Positions 1-7,420 of a stretch of 13,915 bases of DNA are shown here, in pieces. Below the pieces are notes generated by a model that did not search any database, had not been told where the DNA came from, and saw only the letters and a list, made by a program, of their open reading frames with translations. Position 1 is the first letter of the stretch. Each line of letters begins with the position of its first letter. This DNA comes from Acetobacter sp. (GTDB lineage Bacteria; Pseudomonadota; Alphaproteobacteria; RF32; CAG-239): positions 1-13,915 of the forward strand of contig JAMPED010000038.1 of NCBI GenBank assembly GCA_023665325.1. The letters are read 5' to 3'. The translations under genes and the position numbers were made by a program.

Positions 1-2
1 TA

Positions 3-83
3 ACCGAATTTTTTAATTTCAACTATGTAATCTAGACGACCGTTTAAATTGCATAGTTTTTTTATGCTTTCAGATATATCCAT
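3..83 (-). CDS. Possible 5' end of a leftward gene (partial, uncertain)
   Basis: Reading leftward from an ATG at 83, 27 codons stay open to the window edge (MDISESIKKLCNLNGRLDYI and on). The composition is protein-like, but there is no convincing Shine-Dalgarno sequence, only AAGA a few bases upstream. The ORF runs through the left 20-bp inverted repeat. It does not resemble the N-terminus of a TetR-type regulator. An open frame this short can occur by chance in AT-rich DNA. If the inverted repeats recombine, this reading frame would be cut from its downstream part, which argues against a conventional gene starting here. No function can be assigned. Confidence 0.25.
   Translation of the reverse strand, partial: MDISESIKKLCNLNGRLDYIVEIKKFG
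36..55 (+). repeat. Left arm of a perfect 20-bp inverted repeat
   Basis: acgaccgtttaaattgcata is the exact reverse complement of 134-153, with 78 bp between the arms. The outer part contains an imperfect palindrome at 33-46 (tagacgaccgttta). Identity continues inward past that palindrome (aattgcata) but ends outward within a few bases. This asymmetry fits recombination between the arms better than a simple repressor operator, though the core also looks like a TetR-family operator. Confidence 0.9.
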
Positions 84-98
84 AATGTCTTATTTAAA

Positions 99-127
99 TT
101 GACTTTTTTCTCATTTGAGGTTATAAA
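99..127 (+). promoter_or_regulatory. Sigma70-type promoter for the hydrolase gene
   Basis: TTGACT at 99-104 and TATAAA at 122-127 are separated by an optimal 17-bp spacer, giving a predicted start near 134. The promoter points at the hydrolase start codon at 169, leaving a leader of about 35 nt. It lies wholly between the two 20-bp inverted repeats, so its direction could be switched by inversion, or its output controlled by a repressor on the right arm. Confidence 0.7.
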
Positions 128-133
128 ATTGGT

Positions 134-153
134 TATGCAATTTAAACGGTCGT
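134..153 (+). repeat. Right arm of a perfect 20-bp inverted repeat
   Basis: tatgcaatttaaacggtcgt is the exact reverse complement of 36-55. Its outer half forms the quasi-palindrome taaacggtcgttta at 143-156 (6 of 7 pairs). It lies directly at the predicted transcription start of the hydrolase promoter, so a protein bound here would block transcription, and a recombinase acting here would place the promoter inside the invertible segment. Confidence 0.9.
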
Positions 154-168
154 TTATGGAGATTGACG

Positions 169-969
169 ATGAAATATTGGCGGCAGTTTTTGGGAACTTT
201 GGCTGCGTTGGCTTTGATTTACCCTTTAGTTTTGTATTGTGGTCAAAAACATCTATATTTATTTCCGGATAAAGGGTATATTTCCCCTGCTGAAAAAAAT
301 ATGCCTGAATTTATTGAAAAACCATTTATTACCGCTGATGGAATGCGGATTATGGGATGGTATGCCAAGGGAGAGGATGATAAACCTGCTGTATTGTTCT
401 TTCACGGAAACTCTGGACAGATTGCTAAGTTTGCCCCCTCAATGAAACCTTATATTGATAATGGTTATACCGTTTTTATGAGTGAATATCGTGGGTTTGG
501 CGGTACAATCGGTGAATTTACTCAAGATACGCTTTACGCAGATGCGGCGGCAGCATTTGACTTTTTATATAACACATTAGGGCACTCAGAGATTATCGTT
601 TTTGGATATTCGATGGGAACAGCTGCGGCCTCTTTTGTTGCCGCAAACCGTCCCCTTCTCGGTTTGGTTTTGGCGGCACCTTTTTATTCGCTTAAATCTG
701 TGGCTGGTGAACAACATATTCCACTGGCTACAATGATGTTAAAATATGAATTGCCATCGTTTCAATTTATTAAAAAATATCAGAACCCACTGTTGATTAT
801 TCACGGTGATAGCGACACGTTGATTGATTATCATCACGGACAAGATTTATTTGCGATTTGTCCGTCTAAAAATAAGATGTTTCGTCTTATCCCTGAGCAG
901 AGCCATAACGCTTTATTTTTTGGCAATAAGGGACATCCGGAAGTATTAAAATGGTTAGATAGTTTTTAA
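169..969 (+). CDS. Membrane-anchored alpha/beta hydrolase (BEM46/YfhR-like)
   Basis: A 266-residue serine hydrolase of unknown substrate. Residues about 6-24 form one hydrophobic segment, read as an uncleaved anchor: the only nearby Cys (VLYCGQ) does not fit a lipobox. The segment LYLFPDKGYISPAEKNMPEF before the domain is typical of the BEM46/ABHD13 group. The oxyanion-hole strand is FFHGNSG (His79). The nucleophile elbow is GYSMG with Ser148, and the acid and base are probably Asp216 (HGDSD) and His246 (EQSHN). The catalytic set is therefore complete. I chose ATG169 because GGAG at 158-161 sits 7 nt upstream. The TTG at 163, two codons earlier, would lie almost on that site. The gene is monocistronic and converges on the gene at 1048-1752, with no clear terminator in the 78-bp gap. 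Expression probably depends on the promoter between the inverted repeats. Confidence 0.88.
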   Translation: MKYWRQFLGTLAALALIYPLVLYCGQKHLYLFPDKGYISPAEKNMPEFIEKPFITADGMRIMGWYAKGEDDKPAVLFFHGNSGQIAKFAPSMKPYIDNGYTVFMSEYRGFGGTIGEFTQDTLYADAAAAFDFLYNTLGHSEIIVFGYSMGTAAASFVAANRPLLGLVLAAPFYSLKSVAGEQHIPLATMMLKYELPSFQFIKKYQNPLLIIHGDSDTLIDYHHGQDLFAICPSKNKMFRLIPEQSHNALFFGNKGHPEVLKWLDSF

Positions 970-1047
970 AGTGTGCTTCGCTCTGCTCTGTAGATTGCTA
1001 CAATATGTGTGCCTGACGATACAACATCGCTTATAGATTATACAAAA

Positions 1048-1752
1048 CTATTTCTCAGGCGTTTCCAAAAATCTATTAACAGCACGGGTGATGCGGTTGA
1101 TGTAATTATCTTCAGTATCAGCACTTTCCCATTTGTTTGAAACTGCAAACGGCGTTAATACGCGGTATAGTGATGCAAGCGAAGTGCGTCCTTTATAGCC
1201 TGCCCCCAAAGGTTGATTTTCATCTTTAAAAATTACGGCTGGGAAGTTGTCCTTTTCGTTCATTTTATTGAGCATTGTTTCCACTTTGCCAGACTTTGCA
1301 TTATTTTCTGCAGCATAGAAAAAGCCTTTAAATGTTTCTTTATGTCCCTGCCAATATGCTTTTACGACTTCTAAAACATTAGCTGAGGCAATAAACTCTG
1401 GATGATATGCTGCTGGAGAACTTTTTTGAATTGCTTTGTTCGCTGAAAGGTGAAAAACATATTCTATCGCAATATCATTTTGTGCTAGTCCTGAAAAAAT
1501 TGAGGCTAAAAAAGAGATATCACTCACATCTCCAAAACAAAACTGAACATTATATTTTTTAAAAGAGGCAGTGGTAATCGGGAGGGCTGTATTGATTTTT
1601 ATCTGTCTTTTGGTCAAAACATCAGGGATAAACGTATCGGTTGGATCGCCCAGAGCGATGACTTTATGCTTTGCAGCCACAAGTTCTGCTACGATATGCT
1701 GCCCGATGAGGCTTGCAGCCCCTGTTACCAAACAAACTTTAACTTCTGCCAT
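1048..1752 (-). CDS. Degenerate NAD(P)-binding Rossmann protein (SDR/epimerase-like)
   Basis: A 234-residue cytoplasmic protein. The N-terminus (KVCLVTGAASLIGQHIVAEL) is the beta-alpha-beta opening of an extended short-chain dehydrogenase/epimerase, but the usual TGxxGxxG has Ser in place of the middle Gly. Later pieces also match the family: FCFGDVSD after the third strand, YVFHLSANKA at the fourth strand, and a Pro/Asn-Val segment (EFIASANVLEVV). The catalytic YxxxK is not recognisable: FFYAAENNAK lacks Lys at the right spacing. The protein is also shorter than typical epimerases (about 300 residues or more), so the substrate-binding part is reduced. It may be a non-catalytic nucleotide-binding relative or an atypical SDR. 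The start is well supported by AAAGGAG 8 nt upstream of ATG1752. It is transcribed divergently from the alpha-2-macroglobulin operon. Substrate unknown. Confidence 0.75.
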   Translation of the reverse strand: MAEVKVCLVTGAASLIGQHIVAELVAAKHKVIALGDPTDTFIPDVLTKRQIKINTALPITTASFKKYNVQFCFGDVSDISFLASIFSGLAQNDIAIEYVFHLSANKAIQKSSPAAYHPEFIASANVLEVVKAYWQGHKETFKGFFYAAENNAKSGKVETMLNKMNEKDNFPAVIFKDENQPLGAGYKGRTSLASLYRVLTPFAVSNKWESADTEDNYINRITRAVNRFLETPEK

Positions 1753-1785
1753 ATTTCCCGCTCCTTTCAGAACTTAAACAATGCT

Positions 1786-1817
1786 AATATACTGCCTGAA
1801 TTTTTGGGCTTTGTCAA
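1786..1817 (-). promoter_or_regulatory. Weak candidate promoter for the SDR-like gene
   Basis: On the minus strand a perfect TTGACA lies at 1817-1812 and a TATATT at 1791-1786. The spacer is 20 bp, longer than the usual 16-18, so this assignment is doubtful. CAGTAT at 17 bp is the alternative -10. Confidence 0.3.
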
Positions 1818-1844
1818 CTGGTTTATCCGATGTTTGCAATAAAA

Positions 1845-1859
1845 TTGTTCACAGAACAA
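1845..1859. promoter_or_regulatory. Dyad TTGTTC-aca-GAACAA, possible operator
   Basis: This is a perfect 6-3-6 inverted repeat in the divergent gap. It immediately follows TAAAAT at 1840-1845, a possible rightward -10 without a good -35, so it could overlap the start of the alpha-2-macroglobulin transcript. The first 12 bases recur with one change at 1896-1907. It could be a regulator site or a minor RNA hairpin. No specific regulator can be named. Confidence 0.35.
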
Positions 1860-1886
1860 AAACAGAATTGACAGTTTGGAGGAACA

Positions 1887-1919
1887 ATGCCACTGTTGTT
1901 AACAGAATCTAAATTGTAA
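1887..1919 (+). CDS. Possible 10-codon leader peptide (MPLLLTESKL)
   Basis: GGAGGA at 1878-1883 is the strongest ribosome-binding site in this gap and stands 3 nt before ATG1887. The frame encodes MPLLLTESKL and stops at TAA 1917-1919, 23 nt before the alpha-2-macroglobulin ATG at 1943, whose own Shine-Dalgarno sequence is weak. Translation of this ORF could load ribosomes for re-initiation on the large gene, or the arrangement may be a remnant or chance. There is no codon run pointing to amino-acid attenuation. Confidence 0.3.
   Translation: MPLLLTESKL
1896..1907 (+). repeat. Second copy of the 12-mer TTGTT[C/A]ACAGAA
   Basis: ttgttaacagaa matches 1845-1856 (ttgttcacagaa) at 11 of 12 positions in direct orientation, 51 bp apart (about five helical turns). 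This spacing would put two bound proteins on the same DNA face. It lies inside the short leader ORF. Confidence 0.4.
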
Positions 1920-1942
1920 TTGACTCTTTGGGATGGGTATAT

Positions 1943-4900
1943 ATGAAAAAATCTACTTTGGCTGGCATCTTTTTGCTGACTGCCGCAATGATTGGCGGAG
2001 GTGTTTGGGGGTATAAAACTTATTTTCAACATCAAGTTATTACAAAAACGGCTATACGACACGCTAATATTCAGTTTATTTCAAACCCTAAACCTTATTA
2101 TCCCCCTAATCAGCAAACAGTTGATGTATTTTTTGACCGAAATGTGGCTGCCCCGCACGCATTGATGAAGTCAAATTTAGCGGATTTTAAGATATCGCCG
2201 GAGATTGAAGGGCAATGGTATTTTTTCACACAATCAGAACTCACATTTAAGCCTAAATCAAGTTGGATTCCTGGGGAAGAATATACGGTTACGATGCCGA
2301 AGGATATCTTTGCGGAAGACATCCAGATAAAGAAACGGACATTTAAATTTAAAACACCAGATTTTTCTGTCCGCAAAAAAGGTTCTGATTTTTACGAAGA
2401 CCCGAGAGATGTTCGTCAAAAATCTGTAACTGCTTCTTTTGAATTTAGCTATCCAATTAGTGAAGATAGTATTAAAGATGGCGTCAAAATTAAAACTGTG
2501 GGAGGAAAAAAGTATGATTTTACTTATACAATTTCTGCAGATAAAAAAACACTTCATATCATTTCTGAACCGGTGCAGATTGGTACTGAAGAAGATTTTG
2601 CAGATATTTCTGTTCCATTGATTAAAAATCTTTACAATAATATTCCGTTAAAGAATCCTGAACTTAATGCAACTGTTAAAATTCCAAGTAGCAGCACCTT
2701 TTTTAAGGTTAAGGAGATTAGCAGTAAATTGATACGCAATGAAAAAAACGAGCCTGAGCAAATTTTGGAAATTGCCTTTTCGGCAATGCCTGATGAAAAT
2801 TCGCTCGAGGGAAATATTACGCTTGCTTATTGTCAGAAAAACTGCTATGATATCTCTGAAAAAAATGATAAAGCACGTTGGGTGAAACTTGATTTGGAAA
2901 AATTACCCAATGTGGAGGGGGGCACTAGTCGATTTTTCAAATATCATTTACCTAGCCGAATGGCGCAATTGCGTGTATTGGTCAAAGAAGGAGTTAAATC
3001 TAAAGAAGGATATTCTCTGGATAGTATTCGCGAGGTTATTTCCTCAGCAGAATATCCGAGAGAAGTTAATATAAGCTTTGATGGTGCGGTTATTCCTCTT
3101 CAGACACACAAAGAGGTAGCTTTTTCTTCTCGTGGAGTTACAAAATTACATATTAAACTTGCGAAAATTTTCGAAGAAGATTTAAACCATCTTGTAACTC
3201 AAACTGGTGGTGACTTTGCAACACCTTATTTTAATAGCTATTATTTCAACGAAGAAAATATCGCAACGATTTATGAAAAAGATTTGATGTTGAAAATGGA
3301 AAATCCGGCAGAACTTAATTATTCTGCGCTAGACTTAACGCCTTATCTGACTGGGAAAAATGGTGTCTTTTTAATCTCTGCTTATGGAATGGATGAAAAC
3401 TCTATAGTAACGTCTGAAGACAAGCGTTTGATTATCGTGACGGATTTGGGGCTAATAGTTAAAGACAATGCAGATGGCAGCCATACACTTTTTGTTGCTA
3501 ATATTTCAAAGGGTGAGCCAGTTAATGGTGCTAAAATTGAGGTATTGGGTGCAAATGGTCTGGTTGTTTTAAGTGCGAAAACTGATAAACAAGGAAAGGC
3601 TGACTTACCTACTTTTGATAATCTGAAAAATGAAAAACGTGCCATTGTTTATAAAGTAAGTTACAAAGAAGATATGAGTTTTGTACCAGTTTGGCGGAGC
3701 GACCGTATTTTGGATTATTCTCGCTATAATACTGGTGGGGAGCATATAAATACTAAGCAAGATGAACTGAAAGCATTTTTATTTTCAGATCGGGGAATTT
3801 ATCGACCGGCAGAAACAGCTCATTTCGGTATAATGACGCGACTAGAGAACCTTAAACCTGCAATAGGTTTGCCCTTGATTGCCAAAATTTATACGCCAGA
3901 TTGGAAACTTGTCAGCCAAAAGAGTTTTATGGCAGATGAAAGCGGAATGGCAGATATCTCTTATAATATTCCAGCTGGTGCTCCACTCGGAAGATATACA
4001 TTATCGCTTTATAAAAATAATGGTAAATATGATGAATTTGTAAATGAAATATTTTTTAATGTAGAAGAATTTCTACCTGATACGATGAAGCTTAATTTGT
4101 CACTGAATCCCTCGGGAGGAAAAGGATGGAACACTGCTGAACAAATTACGCTTACAGCTGATTTGATGAATTTGTATGGAACAGCTGCAGATGCACATAC
4201 AGTTAAAGGTTACTATCAAATGTTTCCTGCACAATTTAAATTTGACGAATATGCAGACTATGTATTTTCTACACCCTCACCACAGGTTAAAATTGTAGAC
4301 AATGTTGAATTTAATGATGAAACAACAAATGCTAATGGTAAAGCTGAATTTTCTATTAACCTTCATAAACATATTCGCGGGACCTATCGCTTAACGGCTG
4401 TAGTAAGCGGTTTAGAACGTGAGGGCGGCAGAGGGGTTGAGAAAACGATTTCAACGCTGGTTTCGCCTCATAGCTTTGTTGTTGGGTATAAAAGTGATAC
4501 AACAGACAATAACCTTTCATTTTTATCGAAAGATAGTACGCACTCATTACAGTTAATTGCAATTGATAGTGACTTAAAGCAAATTGCTGTTGAAGATTTG
4601 GTTTTAAAGATTTTCACATCTAAAGAAACACGTGTTTTACGATTGTTAGAAAATGGCACGTATGGTTACCGAACAGATCGTATAAAAGAACTAGTAAGTT
4701 CAGAAAATTTTAGAATCGATATAAATAGCAGTATGTACACCCTCAATACAAAAGATGCGGGAGACTATGTATTAGTCATTGAAGAAAAAGGTGGAAAAGA
4801 AATTTTCTCCACATCGTACAGTATTGCGGGGGCTACAAATGAAAACTTTAATACTGATAAATTGCAAAATCTTACTTTGTCGTTGGATAAAAAAACTTAC

Positions 4901-7420
4901 AGTAACGGCGATACCATTAAAGTTCAGATACGCGCTCCGTTTAATGGATTGGGGCTAATGACGATTGAACAAGATAAAGTTTATACGTTCAAATGGTTTA
5001 AAACAGACAGTAAATCTAGCATACAAGAAATTGAGCTGCCCAAAGGGATTATTGGTAATGCTTATTTAAACGTAGCGATTGCTAGAGATATTAAGGCGGA
5101 AGAAATTTTTGACAAGCCCTTAAGCTATGCTATTGCCCCATTTAACATTAGTACGACGAAATATGAGTTGCCGATTGAACTTTCTGTTCCTGAGAGTGTA
5201 AAGCCTGGAGAAGAACTGACTATCAGTTACAAAACATCTGAAAATGCCGATATTTATTTGTGGGGTGTTAATACAGGAATTTTACAAGTTTCTGACTACA
5301 AACTCCCCTCCCCGCTTCATTTCTTTATCCGTAAAAAGGCGTTACAGGTGGTAACAAGGCAAATTTTGGATTTAGTTTTGCCGGATACAAAGCTTGCTTT
5401 GCAATTGGCTGCACCTGGTGGTGGCGATGATGCCGAGGAAGATAACGCACTTTTGAAGATGTTAAACCCATTTGCACGTAAACAAAATAAACCTGCTATT
5501 TTTTGGAGTGGTTTATTGAAAGCAACACCAACAACGCAGACATTCAAATATATTGTTCCTGAAACCTTTAATGGTGAGATGAAAATTATGGCAGCAGGAA
5601 TGAATGGTAGCAAATTTGGTGCGGCAGAAAAGAGTGTGTTTGTACGTGGAGATTTTGCATTAACCCCAGCAAGCCCGCTCTATGTTGCCCCTGGAGATGA
5701 ATTTGAGGTCAGCACTGCTGTTAGTAACTTAGTTAAAGGTAGTGGTGATAATTATAAGATTAAGCTTTTTATTAGTGTAACAGATGGGCTAACGATAATA
5801 GATGATGCTGAACAAATACTTGAAATTAGTGAAAATGGAGAAAGTTCTGCGCATTTTAAACTTAAGGCTAATGATAAACTTGGGGCGCAGACGATTACTT
5901 TTACGGCTGAAGCAATTGATGATGCAAATCATCGTGCTGTAATGTCACAAGAAATGGCTGTTCGTCCTGCAGTACCATTTGCTACAGATGTGATGGCAGG
6001 GATGGCTAAGCGGCAAGCCAAACTTGAAAATTTTGCATTGAATTTATATCCTTATCAGCGAACACAGATGGTATATGCTTCTGCCTCACCGCTTATTTTA
6101 ACTAAGGGACTTTTACAATATCTTGGTAAATATCCACATTATTGTACTGAGCAGTCGATTAGTAAAATTTTTCCGGCAATGGTCTTGTTTTTTACTCTTC
6201 CTACTGATGAGGCGGCAACCTATATAAACAGCAAATTTATCTATGATACATACGATGATGTGCTGGCTAAATTGATTGACCGACAAAAAACGGATGGTGG
6301 TTTTACGATGTGGAGCGGTGGATATGGCTCTAGCGATAAGTTTGTATCACTTTATGCGTTGGAATTTTTAACAGCAGCAAAAAAATATGGCTTTAATGTT
6401 CCGAATGGTGTTTATGATGGAGCTATTCGTTTTGCTAAATCTGTGGCTGCGAGAGAACCTGTAAACGCTTATGATACTCTTCCAGCGTATGCTGCGTATG
6501 TTTTGACTGAAGCCGGCGAGGTAACAACTAACTATTTGATTAAAACTGAGAACTCTCTTAATAAAAAATTCGGTAATAAATGGCTTTCTTCACTTAATAG
6601 CATTTATATTGCCGCTGGTTATCAGTTGTTACATAATTCTAAAAAAGCAATGCCATTGGTTAAACATTATCAAACAGGTAAAAATAATCTTGATGATGCA
6701 CGTTATATCTATATTGTCAATAAAGTTTTTGGGGCTAATGTATCTGAAACAAAACTTGAGGACATTAAACAACTGTTAAAACCTTTGGAAGAGCAGAATT
6801 TCAATACTATCTCTGCGGCTTATTCTATTTTGGCATTAGCAAAAATTGGGCAAAATGGTAAGACTGACAATATTCAAATTGAAGGCGTCGCTATGGAACA
6901 GAACGGATTTTATAATAAGGCATCTTTTACACCTCTGGTACGTGAGCTAACGTTAACCTCTGACCAACCTTTTTACTATACTATTGAGCAAGAAGGATAT
7001 TTGGCTAAGCTGCCAGAAAAAGCTCTTGCCAAAGGAATGGAAATTGCAAAATCTTATCAAGCCCCAAAAGGAAAAACTTTGCAAACACTGAAGTTGGGAG
7101 ATGAAGTCACGGTTTTAATTGCGCTTAAAAATACGAGTGGCAAGGATATCAGCGATGTGGCTGTTGTTGACTTGTTATCAGGCGGACTTGAGATTGTTCG
7201 TGACAGCTTTAAGTGCTCATCGTTCCTTTTGCATAGTGAGGCACGCGAAGACAGAGCGTTAATGTATTTGCACTTAAGCAATTCTGAAACAGTAACCATT
7301 AGTTATAAAGCAAAGGTGATTGCTAACGGTACATATGTTGTACCACCAGTATTTGCTAATGCGATGTATGACCCTAAAGTGTTGGCATATAGTGAATCTG
7401 AGAAACTGGTTATTGACTAA
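1943..7420 (+). CDS. yfhM: Bacterial alpha-2-macroglobulin (YfhM/ECAM-like), membrane-anchored
   Basis: An 1825-residue periplasmic protease trap. When a protease cleaves its bait region, the protein changes shape and an internal thioester couples covalently to the attacker. Residues about 5-24 (KSTLAGIFLLTAAMIGGGVW) form an N-terminal membrane anchor. There is no lipobox Cys, whereas the E. coli homologue is a lipoprotein. A macroglobulin-domain signature, SDRGIYRPAE, lies near residue 616. The alpha-2-macroglobulin core, starting FWSGLLKATP, spans about 1187-1265. The thioester motif CTEQ is intact at 1401-1404 in YPHYCTEQ, followed by the helical thioester domain and a beta-rich C-terminus. 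The length is near that of E. coli YfhM (about 1650) but longer. I chose ATG1943 because it gives a basic MKKS start before the anchor. A TTG at 1928 would add five residues. The upstream ribosome site is only GGGATGGG. The stop overlaps the pbpC start by one base. Confidence 0.93.
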   Translation: MKKSTLAGIFLLTAAMIGGGVWGYKTYFQHQVITKTAIRHANIQFISNPKPYYPPNQQTVDVFFDRNVAAPHALMKSNLADFKISPEIEGQWYFFTQSELTFKPKSSWIPGEEYTVTMPKDIFAEDIQIKKRTFKFKTPDFSVRKKGSDFYEDPRDVRQKSVTASFEFSYPISEDSIKDGVKIKTVGGKKYDFTYTISADKKTLHIISEPVQIGTEEDFADISVPLIKNLYNNIPLKNPELNATVKIPSSSTFFKVKEISSKLIRNEKNEPEQILEIAFSAMPDENSLEGNITLAYCQKNCYDISEKNDKARWVKLDLEKLPNVEGGTSRFFKYHLPSRMAQLRVLVKEGVKSKEGYSLDSIREVISSAEYPREVNISFDGAVIPLQTHKEVAFSSRGVTKLHIKLAKIFEEDLNHLVTQTGGDFATPYFNSYYFNEENIATIYEKDLMLKMENPAELNYSALDLTPYLTGKNGVFLISAYGMDENSIVTSEDKRLIIVTDLGLIVKDNADGSHTLFVANISKGEPVNGAKIEVLGANGLVVLSAKTDKQGKADLPTFDNLKNEKRAIVYKVSYKEDMSFVPVWRSDRILDYSRYNTGGEHINTKQDELKAFLFSDRGIYRPAETAHFGIMTRLENLKPAIGLPLIAKIYTPDWKLVSQKSFMADESGMADISYNIPAGAPLGRYTLSLYKNNGKYDEFVNEIFFNVEEFLPDTMKLNLSLNPSGGKGWNTAEQITLTADLMNLYGTAADAHTVKGYYQMFPAQFKFDEYADYVFSTPSPQVKIVDNVEFNDETTNANGKAEFSINLHKHIRGTYRLTAVVSGLEREGGRGVEKTISTLVSPHSFVVGYKSDTTDNNLSFLSKDSTHSLQLIAIDSDLKQIAVEDLVLKIFTSKETRVLRLLENGTYGYRTDRIKELVSSENFRIDINSSMYTLNTKDAGDYVLVIEEKGGKEIFSTSYSIAGATNENFNTDKLQNLTLSLDKKTYSNGDTIKVQIRAPFNGLGLMTIEQDKVYTFKWFKTDSKSSIQEIELPKGIIGNAYLNVAIARDIKAEEIFDKPLSYAIAPFNISTTKYELPIELSVPESVKPGEELTISYKTSENADIYLWGVNTGILQVSDYKLPSPLHFFIRKKALQVVTRQILDLVLPDTKLALQLAAPGGGDDAEEDNALLKMLNPFARKQNKPAIFWSGLLKATPTTQTFKYIVPETFNGEMKIMAAGMNGSKFGAAEKSVFVRGDFALTPASPLYVAPGDEFEVSTAVSNLVKGSGDNYKIKLFISVTDGLTIIDDAEQILEISENGESSAHFKLKANDKLGAQTITFTAEAIDDANHRAVMSQEMAVRPAVPFATDVMAGMAKRQAKLENFALNLYPYQRTQMVYASASPLILTKGLLQYLGKYPHYCTEQSISKIFPAMVLFFTLPTDEAATYINSKFIYDTYDDVLAKLIDRQKTDGGFTMWSGGYGSSDKFVSLYALEFLTAAKKYGFNVPNGVYDGAIRFAKSVAAREPVNAYDTLPAYAAYVLTEAGEVTTNYLIKTENSLNKKFGNKWLSSLNSIYIAAGYQLLHNSKKAMPLVKHYQTGKNNLDDARYIYIVNKVFGANVSETKLEDIKQLLKPLEEQNFNTISAAYSILALAKIGQNGKTDNIQIEGVAMEQNGFYNKASFTPLVRELTLTSDQPFYYTIEQEGYLAKLPEKALAKGMEIAKSYQAPKGKTLQTLKLGDEVTVLIALKNTSGKDISDVAVVDLLSGGLEIVRDSFKCSSFLLHSEAREDRALMYLHLSNSETVTISYKAKVIANGTYVVPPVFANAMYDPKVLAYSESEKLVID

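Noticed and set aside
135..272. Short rightward frame starting MQFKRSFMEIDD inside the right repeat
   Set aside because: It overlaps the hydrolase in another frame, has no family features, and ends at a stop after about 45 codons.
982..1003. Possible second copy of the intergenic palindrome (gcttcgctctgctctgtagattgctac region)
   Set aside because: Only fragments resemble the consensus (TAGATTGCTACA, gcttcgctc), and the closing CGCAATGAC half is missing. It is too degenerate to call.
1845..1859. LexA box (GTTC/GAAC motif)
   Set aside because: The alphaproteobacterial LexA site is GTTC-N7-GTTC and the Bacillus type is GAAC-N4-GTTC. Here the order and spacing are GTTC-N3-GAAC.
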